A DNA stretch of 64,000 nucleotides, taken from assembly GCF_000003815.2 (NCBI RefSeq), contig NC_049979.1, forward strand, positions 27,080,470-27,144,469. The letters run 5' to 3'. The position numbers and the translations under genes are program-made. Below, one piece after another: positions 48,026-58,300 of this stretch. The notes beneath the pieces were generated by a model. The model saw only the letters and a list, made by a program, of their open reading frames with translations. It had not been told where the DNA came from and did no database searches. The number at the start of each line of letters is the position of its first letter. Within the stretch, counting starts at the first letter, position 1. This stretch comes from Branchiostoma floridae. Its lineage: Eukaryota; Chordata; Leptocardii; Amphioxiformes; Branchiostomatidae.

Positions 48026-48849
48026 AGTGCGTTTACATCAGAATCCCGAAGAGAAATTTCTTCTTGTATTACATATATGCATAATCGATCAACGTTTAAT
48101 GCAGCACTGAATAGCCTTGTGAGTTCAATTGTACACAGCTTTAGGTTCCCAGAATCAATAATTGTGCTGAGTGCATGATTATATGTACATACGACGCTGG
48201 ACTTTGGTCCAAGTAAATTTATGTGACCTTTGTCAACCTGACAGCTGACTACTCAGGAGTACAAACTCTCGAGTCACGAAGGGGCGGTTTTCATACTCAT
48301 TTCATTACCGAGTCTTACAGCGTCGAACACCACAGTTCATGTCTAACGTTATGTTGAACATCCTCCGTTTCCTGTCCAATACGCTACACAGCGACATCTA
48401 GCGATTTCATATGGGATTGTTATGAACTTATTCATCGTTGAATGTTGGACACTGTCAATGTACTTTGTTCTCCCTTTCAAACGTGATTATTTTGAGCCAT
48501 GACCACACGGACTGACCAGCGGCCCGCAGTGCCCATGCATGGAGTCGTGTCTGAGCGCAGCACGCTGTGAGTATAGAGTATGCCCTGTTCTTGACACGAT
48601 GGCATGCGTGCATGTTTGTATACATAACGTTATATATAGCCTGGGTGCCATCCTAGCTGGTCTATACTGGGGACCCTATATTGTACAGTGTACACACTAC
48701 CCCTCCTCATGGGTCCCGGTGTTCTATCACATAGCGTTACTCGCTGCCACAGTGCATTTGCCATTCTCCGGGCTGGTGACATTTCTTTATCAATCTGAGT
48801 GACTAAACGCTGTTAAAATATGCTTGTGTATGCGTATGCGTTCGTGTGA

Positions 48850-48863
48850 GCGCGCGCGCGCGC

Positions 48864-48911
<48 letters not shown>
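48850..48911. repeat. (CG)n-(TG)n alternating tract
   Basis: About 28 bp of CG dinucleotides run directly into about 33 bp of TG dinucleotides. This is unbroken alternating purine-pyrimidine, the classic Z-DNA-forming composition, 460 bp upstream of the Rh start codon. Confidence 0.95.
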
Positions 48912-48912
<1 letters not shown>

Positions 48913-49373
48913 TTCACGGTGTTATGTGTAACGTTCCATGCGACGTTATGTTGACGTTATACATGTAACGTCATTTGTGTTTGTGTTTGTATATGAGCGT
49001 GTTTGTGTATGAACGTGTGTCTTTCTCGGTGTCTATTTGTATGTGTTTGAGCTTGTGCACATAAAAAGGGGCTCACGATAACGTTACAGCCTTCTCATGA
49101 CAAGTAGAACAGAACATAGAATGTGTCAGGAAAGCTCGAGTAGTAACGCGCTCTTTTCTTCTAATGTTCGATCGGCAACGGCCGAGTACAATGACAGAAA
49201 AAATCATTGAAAATTGAGTAACGCCAACATCCCACACAGAAGAGAGGGTTTCCTGTGCCGTTATGCCCGTATATTGAAGGATTGTAGGGTCAGGATCTAG
49301 ACACCTAAGCAAACTGACGGACAACGCGAACCGCGTGGTTTCCTTCGGTTCCTTCACCGATTTATTTACAGTC

Positions 49374-52300
49374 ATGACAAGCAACTACGCACCACTGTAA
49401 GTATGACTGTATGAGATGAGTTCTGAAATGACTGATCTTTTGGGGATAGCCGCTGGATACCATTCGATTACTGATTTTTTTCAGGGCAGAGTCGGCAGTA
49501 ATTGGGTGGAACCAAATGTTCAAAGCTCAAACTTTTCTACTTGTGTCTGCTTGTCAAGTGCCTAATGTTTTCGAATTTCTTGTGCGTGCGTGATAGTGTG
49601 TGAGGTTTTGTCTGTCTGTGTGTTTCTGTTTGTTCGTGTGTATGTAACGTTATGTATGCGTGTATGTGTCTGCATGTTTGTGTGTGTGTGTGTATTGTTA
49701 TTGAAGGTTCCTGTCCTATTCCCAAACGCAAACTAACAAGTTACATGAAAAGAACTGAGAATAAAACAATATTACAATGAATGTCAAGAAGACTACGGTA
49801 CCCTACCAAATATTCATATAGACCAAGTGTGTACCCAACGTTCAATTTTGTTTCTTGTCTGCAGCATAGGGAGAGACTCCCGGCCCGATAGGCGGGGAAG
49901 GCTGACGGCGTTCCTGCTGGCTTTCCAGGCGCTGTTCCTGGGTCTGTTCGCGGGGTTCGTGCGGTATGGCCCGCCTGCAGGACCGGGTATTGCCGCCGCC
50001 GGCCCGACTATCGACCACTACTACCCGAGTACGTACAAACGCCACAAAATCGTTCCAAACCTTAATTTGATAGCACAATTTGAGGTGAACAAATCTTATA
50101 ACATGCTCACGACAGAAATATTGATGATATAGAAAAAAGTGTCCAATGTATTCCGTGACTTTATATAGTACTATAGTTAGGGGTGGGTACCGGTACAGAA
50201 AATGCAGGTCCAGGTCCGGTTCAGGTCCAGACGTTCAGGTCCAGGTTCGGACCTGAACCTGGACCTGATTCAGTATGTGAAAACTTGTGAATGGACAATA
50301 CTCAAAACAATGGTCCATTTTGCTACAAAGAAATCTACTTTGTGTAGTATTCGATTTCCACTGTCGTTTTAAAATCCTACAAAGCTAACTGCCTCTGTAC
50401 AATTGACTGTAAAAGTTGGCAGAAATTACTATAGACTCTACTCTACTTCGCTGTTGTTATTTTCCTCGACCGGTAGGCATAAAAACGTCTGAATGCCTGT
50501 TCATATGATCTGTTCATTTTCCAATCGGTCCAAGATCCGGTGTACCGGATTTTTTCAGGTCCGGTTTTTCTGGACCAGTCCACTGAGTAAAAACCGGTTT
50601 TGTACCGGTACACCGTACCGATACCCAGCCCTAGTACTAAGTCATAGTGTCCAAGCAATCGGTTGAATATTGCTGTCAAACTTATGACCTCCGTACAAAC
50701 GGAGGCAATGTTTTCGGTTTGTTTGTCTGTCTTGGTGTGTCTGTGCACGTTTGTTCCCGTTGGCTCTGGTCCAAGTTTGTTCTCTGGCAGCGCTGAATAA
50801 AAAGACAAGAAATGCAACATCTTCGCGAAAATGCAGAATGTTTTCCCCGTAGCGTTTGTCAAGCTGCTCTGATTGGTTCCTGTTAGAAGAAGAAGAAAGA
50901 AGTTCACACAGTCAAAACAATTTCTTTTCCCAATCAGGAATATACATGAATTTCTTGTTGGATAAGTAGTGTTTGTTAAGGTTTGCTCCAGGAATGTAGA
51001 ATCTCTTTCTTTTTCAAATCAGGTTCGTAGGGCCTGATGTTAAAATCATGAAGATGAAGAGCGGCCCATAGCGATAACTGTAGCAGCATCTCTTCTCCCT
51101 AAGTCAGAAACATCAAGCTTAGGCAAGCTTGACTTCACTGACTCAATAGGCGAAGCAGGGTATACTAGGCTGCTCGGGAAATTCCCTGCCCCATTTTTGT
51201 CCGGAATGGTTTGATCCGCTCACACCGCCCCATCGCACATGTGGCGGGTTCTCTACTTTTCTTCTTCTCTCCACAGTGTTCCAAGACGTTCACGTGATGG
51301 TCTTTGTTGGTTTCGGTTTCCTGATGACGTTTCTGAAGATGTACGGTTACGGCAGTGTGGGGTTCAACATGCTGGTGGCTGCCTTCGTGCTGCAGTGGGC
51401 CATGCTCATGAGGGGATTCTTATATATGGAAGACAACACAATCAACTTAGATATCAGCAGGTATTGTATTGTGTGTTTGGGGGGCGTTGGGCGCAGAGAG
51501 TGGGAGAGAAACAGAAAGCGAGAAAGAATTTGTATCTCCTTTTATTTGTAGTATAAAAGTATAGGTCTGTATCTCTATGTATTTACCTTCTGTCATATGA
51601 TATTATATTGGTGTTCTTCATGTATAGGAGCTCAGCTGGAAGAATAGCCATGGAAATGTCAAAGCTAATTGTACATCAAAAATTTCAAAAAAAGTCAAAA
51701 TCACGAAGGAGAAGGCAAATGTCGCCGCTAGTACTGGCCACATTGCGTAACGTTAGATATAAAGGGAAAGTTCTTTTCAATTCATTCTCCGTCAACCTCC
51801 CGTCCTGACCATCCATTTAGCAATGTGTTACGTCCTGAATGCAACGATTGATACATAGTCTGAGACTGTCTGTAAAAAAAGGGCTTTATGAAGGACTATG
51901 ATACAACTTACAAAAGGTTCACGTACGATAGTCTTCTTTACCAATATGTACAAGTTACCGAATGTTGAAAATTGAAACTGCAAATATACTGTGTACTGTG
52001 TATCTTACAAACTGTCAAAGTTGTACACTGGTGCGTACAAAAGTGCCCTCCATACCTTGGGTCGCTATGTGATTAACGATAGTCGGCTGTGTGCACAAAC
52101 TGACAAAGGCAATGGAATACCTGGATGATCAGGACTGTTCTGTTATCCCTTGCTGTCCAGCCTGCTGACGGCTGACTTCTCGGCGGCGGCCGTGCTGATC
52201 TCGTACGGCGCGGTGCTGGGGAAGACGACTCCCGTGCAGCTGGTGGTCATGGCGTTTCTGGAGATCGCTTTCCTCACCGTGAACGAATGGATCGGGACCG

Positions 52301-55300
52301 TCCAGTTCAAGGTTTCAGTTTCAGTTTATTTATTTTACCAGCAGTAACACTCAGGTACATAACAACCTGTTTTTCAGGCAACGCTGGGTAAACAAAAATA
52401 CAATTTAAAACTTTGCAATATTTAAGGGGCCGGTCATATTATTCGTACGATAGACGTACGATCGTCGTACGATCGCAAAATGAGGGTATTCCTGGGATAT
52501 AGTCGTGCTGTGTTGTACGCAAAAAAAGGAAGCTGTCTTGAAAAGGCGATATTTGATCTTTGTCGGCGGTTCGTTCTGTCGTAGCCTGCTTGAAAATTCT
52601 ACGACACAAAATCGTACAACGGCCAACTAGGAATATGACTGCGCCGTAAGAGGCAACGACTTTTTGTTGGTCTACTAACTTGCTGATATATTGGCAATTG
52701 TTAAGCAAGATCTTCCGAAAACGTCGCTATCGGATTTAGTATGAACGATCTTACATGAGCATTTCTCTTTGAAGTCAAAGTTGTCCTGTAGGTGGGCGAT
52801 GAAGTTTTCGCTGTCTTGTCATTGCTTGTTGGCACGCGAAACCTTCCCTCTTAAACAGTCAGACGTTTCGGACAATATCCGCTGTTTTCGCCAGTGACTG
52901 CTGTCCGGTGGATGCTAACTGAAATGTCTGACCGTATCTGAACCGTATCATCAGCTAATTGAGTAACATTTCCATGTATATTGAACATGTTTTACCCGGA
53001 CCTTTTACCTTCATCGATGAAACCTTTCCCTTTTTTTAACTTCTCGCATTCCCTGACAGGCGCAGGACATCGGAGGCTCGATGTTCGTGCACGTGTTCGG
53101 GGCGTACTTCGGACTGACGGTGGCCCGCATGTTGTACAGGCCCGAGGTCTCAGACAGCGCCAAAGAAGGGGCCAACTACCATTCCGACCTCTTCAGTATG
53201 ATAGGTGAGTTAACTATCACTCCGACCTCTTCATTATGATAGGCGAGCGCACTTGTGATCACCTGTAACTTGACCAATACCGTCCTATGTCTGTTCCGTC
53301 TCGGTGCTAGTACTAGAGAAAATTTCCTGGCGGCAGGATTAGGGTTAGGAGTTAAGGGTTAGGGATATGGTCAAGGGTTAATTAGGGTTAGGGTTAGGAG
53401 TTAAGGGTTAGGGTTAGGGTCAAGGGTTAATTAGGGTTAAGTTTAGGGTTAGGGTAGGGCTAGGGTTATAGGGTAAGGGGCAAGGGTTAGGGTCAGGGAA
53501 TTAGGGTTAGGGTTAGGATCAGGGTTAGGGTGAGGGTGCAGATGTATGATTTCAGTCCTATCCTCCCTAGGTACGGTGGATGTACCATGTAGCCATGGCG
53601 GTAGAGTTAGGGTTAGGAGTTAGGGTTACTTTTAGGGTTAGGGTTAGGTAAAGGATTAGGGTTAGGGTTAGGGTTAGGGTTAGGGATAGGGTTCGGTTTG
53701 GGGTTAGTGCGAATGTATGACCCCTTCCTGTCCTCCCCCGGTACGGTGTTCCTATGGATGTACTGGCCGTCCTTTAACAGCGCACTGGTGGTAGAGTTAG
53801 GGTTAGGAGTTAGGGTTAGGGTTAGGGTTAGGTAAAGGTTTAGGATTAGGGTTAGGGATAGGGTTCGGTTTAGGGTTAGTGCGAATGTATGACCCCTTCC
53901 TGTCCTCCACAGGTACGGTGTTCCTGTGGATGTACTGGCCGTCCTTTAACAGCGCCCTGGCGGTAGAGTTAGGGTTAGGAGTTAGGGTTAGGGTTAGGTA
54001 AAGGTCTGAGGATTAGGGTTAGGGATAGGGTTCGGTTTGGGGTTAGTGCGAATGTATGACCCCTTCCTGTCCTCCACAGGTACGGTGTTCCTGTGGATGT
54101 ACTGGCCATCCTTTAACAGCGCCCTGGCGGTAGCAGACGGACGGTACAGGGCCGTAATCAACACGTACCTGTCTCTGGCCGCAAGCGCTGTGATCACCTT
54201 CGCCATATCCTCTGCAGTTGACAAGGACGGAAAAGTTAACATGGTAAGCTATAATCTTTTCTCGGATTCGTCGCATCTGGCACTTTGTCCATATTAAAAT
54301 TGACCAAGTGTACCAAAAAAGACTAAGCGCCAGATAAAAATCCCTAAAGGCTAGTACTTGGATACCAACCGAACAAAAAAGTCAAAGTGAAGATGACATT
54401 TTCATGTTATTGTGTTTAGCTTGTCTGCTTATATATGTAGGTATTTGTGCGTGTCTATATGTCTGTTTGTCTGTGGTTCTCAACATTGCCATGCACCCCC
54501 ATTGCTGTCTGTTGGACTGGGAATTTTACAATACTGTATGACCATGCGTAAGGAAAATGGTGAAGTCTATCTCCGTTGGCCTTCTTGAGCAAGTAAACTT
54601 CAAAATCCATTTTAAAATGTTAACCAGTCGGATCTGTTGACATGACTTTGTGGCTCCTGTGGTAGTATTTGGGTCCATCTCATGTCTCATACTCCACCAC
54701 CATCCCACCAGGTTCACGTACAGAACGCCACGCTGGCCGGCGGGGTTGCTGTCGGGACAACTGCAGACATGATGATTCAACCCTGGGGGGCGCTGCTGAT
54801 TGGCACCGCCGCCGGGACGCTTTCAACTATGGGATTTACGTACGTTCAGGTACGGTATCAATGTGTTTATGTCCTTGTTGTGACAAGTATACAATGAAGA
54901 CCTTTATTGTACATTTTCCCCCCTGTTACATGGGGGAAAATGTACAATAAAGGTCTTCATTCCTTCAAATATTGCAAAATGCACTAGCTTCCGAACAGCA
55001 ATGCTTTCAAGCCTTGCTGTATAAAAAAAGATTATTTGCTACAGACATACTTCATATCCGAAGAATTCGAAGATCTGCAAGGACATGGATTTGAGCCATG
55101 GGAAACACACACATACTAGAGACATAGGAAACATAGATATTACAAGAACATTTACCGACATTTATTTACTTAACGATGAAATCCCTTCATTCATGCCTCT
55201 TAGAGCTAGCTATTTGTAGGTCCTGAATCATATGACTATGACCAACATATACTATTGTAACTAGAAACCGATCAGATAAAATCCTTGGGTAAATCTAGAC

Positions 55301-58300
55301 GGTTACAGGTTGTTTCGCAACAATGTCAGTTCGCAACCGTCAGTTCGCAACAAGGCAAGTCTTTTCGCAACATGTACAAATTACAAGTCTTTTCGCAACA
55401 AGGTACAAGTCGTTTTGCAACATTTGAATGTTATTAATTTTGATAGCCTTATAGTATTAGAAATCGTATACGTATTCCTAACATAATTATACTCCTACCT
55501 GTGCACGTATGAAACTGTACCGCCCGGCGCATGAAAATCATCGGGCTGTCAGGTCCATGCGGCCCCATGTTCCTCTGCCGCCGGGGTTGTCTTTTGCACC
55601 CGGTAAAATTTTTACGCGAAAGGAGTATGATTATGTTAGGAATACGATTTCTAATACTATTAGGCTATCAAGATTAATAACATTCAAATGAAGCGAAACG
55701 ACTTGTACCTTGTTGCGAAAAGACTTGCCTTGTTGCGAACTGACGGTTGCGAACTGACATTGTTGCGAAACAACCTGTTACCATCTAGACATGTTATTAA
55801 GTGCAGTAGGGAAGGAAGCCTGTACTCATCAGTCTTGCCTTACTTGTGTTTCCTCCTCAGCCGTTCCTGGCTCGTCTGAAGTTCCATTACACGTGCGGTG
55901 TGAACAACCTAACAACGAATATAGGTTACCTAGCGGATAAAGGTTAACTGACGTTACTCATCATCAGTCTCACTGTACGTGTGTTTTCCTCCTCAGCCGT
56001 ACCTTGCTCGTCACAAGTTCCACGACACATGCGGTGTGAACAACCTACCAACGAATATATGTTACCTAGTGGATAAAGGTGAACTGGCGTTACTCATCAG
56101 TCTCACTGTGTGTTTTCCTCCTCAGCCGTTCCTGGCTCGTCTGAAGTTCCATGACACATGTACATGCGGTGTGAACAACCTACCAACGAATATAGGTTAC
56201 TTAGCGGATAAAGGTTACTTGGCGTTACTCATCAGTCTCACTGTAACTGTGTTTTCCTCCTCAGCCGTTCCTGGCTCGTCTGAAGTTCCACGACACGTGC
56301 GGATTGAACAACCTACTAACGAATATAAGTTACCTAGGCTAGCGGATAAAGGTTAACTGGCGTTACTCATCAGTCTCACTATGTGCTTTCCTCCTCAGCC
56401 GTTCCTGGCTCGTCACAAGTTGCACGACACGTGCGGTGTGAACAACCTACCAACGAATATAGGTTACCTAGGCTAGCGGATAAAGGTTAACTGGCGTTAC
56501 TCATCAGTCTCACTGTGTGTTTTCCTCCTCAGCCGTTCCTGGCTCGCCTGAAGTTCCACGACACATGCGGTGTGAGCAACCTACCAACGAATATAGGTTA
56601 CCTAGTGGATAAAGGTGAACTGACGTTACTCATAAGTCTCACTGTGTATTTTCCTCCTCAGCCGTTCCTGGCTCGTCTGAAGGCCCACGACACATGCGGT
56701 GTGAACAACCTTACAACGAATATAGGTTACCTAGCGGATAAAGGTGAACTGGCGTTACTCATCAGTCTGTTGTATGTGTGTTTTCCTCCTCAGCCGTTCC
56801 TAGCTCGTCACAAGCTCCACGACACGTGCGGAGTGAACAACCTGCACGGCATGCCGGGGCTGCTGGCCGGCGTGGCCGGAGCGGTGGCGTGCCGCCTGAA
56901 ACTGTGTGATCTCGGTGAAAGGTAAACTACGGTCACAACTGGAGAAAGGGGCCCCGTCGGGTAGTTACCGGGTTTTTTTTTTTCTTCTCTTCCCAGTGTC
57001 TCTCAACGGGAACCCGGGTTGATTTTAGCTGCGAGTTTGAAAAAAAATCAGTGGACCCCACCGTGCCCTAAAATAGCTATAGGAGACACGCCTGAAAGTG
57101 GAAAAAGTCCCGTTAACTACCCGCCGGGGCCCCCTTTTCACTGGTGACCGTAGCTGCTATTAAGGAAGCTATGCTGGGTTGTGGGCTGTGGGAAACAATG
57201 CAACCTGCATGATAGATGGCTCAAGTATTGGGCCAATCATTAACCCATTATAAAGGCTCCCAGCTATTGAACGTGCGCAACTTTGTTGAACCTTCTTTTT
57301 GCATAGTTGGGGCTGAAGGAGACATAGGTGGTGACACTTGTTAAAATCGACCATAAACGCTGTTTTCGCGGGGTAATGTACCTTTAGTGAGTGTAATAAG
57401 AGGGTCCACACACGTGCCCCTGGTTATTCTGTTAAAATCACAGAACCCACTATTAATCATTAAAGAAGTGGGACTTTTCATCAGCCACTGCCTCCAAAGA
57501 AGAAGTCAAACCACCCAGTAAAGAATGTAGAAGCATGTACATAGAAAGCCGACGTGTGTGTATATAGAATAGACACTTGTTACTTTTTACTGTCTGTATC
57601 ATTGCAATTAGCCTACGGGCATAGATTTGCAAATAAATAAATATTAAATATCATAACTTCAGGTCGGCTAGAGATCAGGCAGAATACCAGATGGCGGCGC
57701 TGTTTGTCACCCTTGGAGTCGCAGTGTTGGGCGGAGCCGTCACGGGCATCATCCTCCAACTGCCGGTCTGGGACAGGCTACAGGCCGAGGAGCTGTTCGA
57801 TGACAGAGTATATTGGGAGGTGCGTAGAGCGCTCCAACTTGTTTTGACACAGATAAATCATTTTATTTCATACCAGTGACGCGAAAACGTTCGATACGGG
57901 TGTTCCGGACCGGGCCATAACTTCCGTATCAGACCGGTTCGAAAGGCGTATCACACAGGCTCCATTCGAATAAATCGAACTGTTTCGAGCGGGCCGAGTG
58001 CGGCGCCATCGAATGTTTCAGACGACCTGATTCAGACGTTGGAACATTACTGTCGCAACATTTTTTGTTCGAGGGCACCAAATTTTTTCAACTTTTCACT
58101 TTCAACTTCGCATTTCGCATCAAAACATGGGTTTTCTCAGGTGGGTATGACATAAAATACAAGACGGTGTATTCCGCATCACCCTCGGTCTCAGCCCTCC
58201 CTCGGGTCGGATCACCCTCCGGCCTTCGGGTGATCCGACCCGCGGTCGGGCTGACACCTTGGGCGATACGGAATACACCGTGTTGTATTCTATATGTAAG

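Larger units (their letters stand above)
45088..49373. other. Region between divergent ARRDC and Rh genes
   Basis: 4.3 kb that should hold both promoters. It contains a 15-bp-arm hairpin (46666-46748), a GC-rich patch (46830-47110) with moderately long plus-strand frames but no domain, CA-rich repeats (47747-48025) and a CG/TG tract (48850-48911). I see no third gene. Two SINE-like 3' pieces may lie around 46290-46400. Confidence 0.45.

Noticed and set aside
47732-48178. 148-codon Thr/His-rich frame
   Set aside because: Produced by the CA-rich microsatellite.
53060-53065. Exon 5 of Rh starting six bases later at the second CAG
   Set aside because: It is also in phase and would delete Ala-Gln. 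I kept the first acceptor because its pyrimidine tract is adjacent and it places the pore histidine at residue 185, as in human RhCG; the alternative cannot be excluded.
52981-53208. Alternative frame over Rh exon 5
   Set aside because: The frame giving F-G-A-Y-F-G-L-T-V with the pore histidine is the conserved one; the other is its shadow.
53335-54050. Chromosome end (true telomere)
   Set aside because: The TTAGGG units are degenerate and lie within an intron, with intact Rh exons on both sides.
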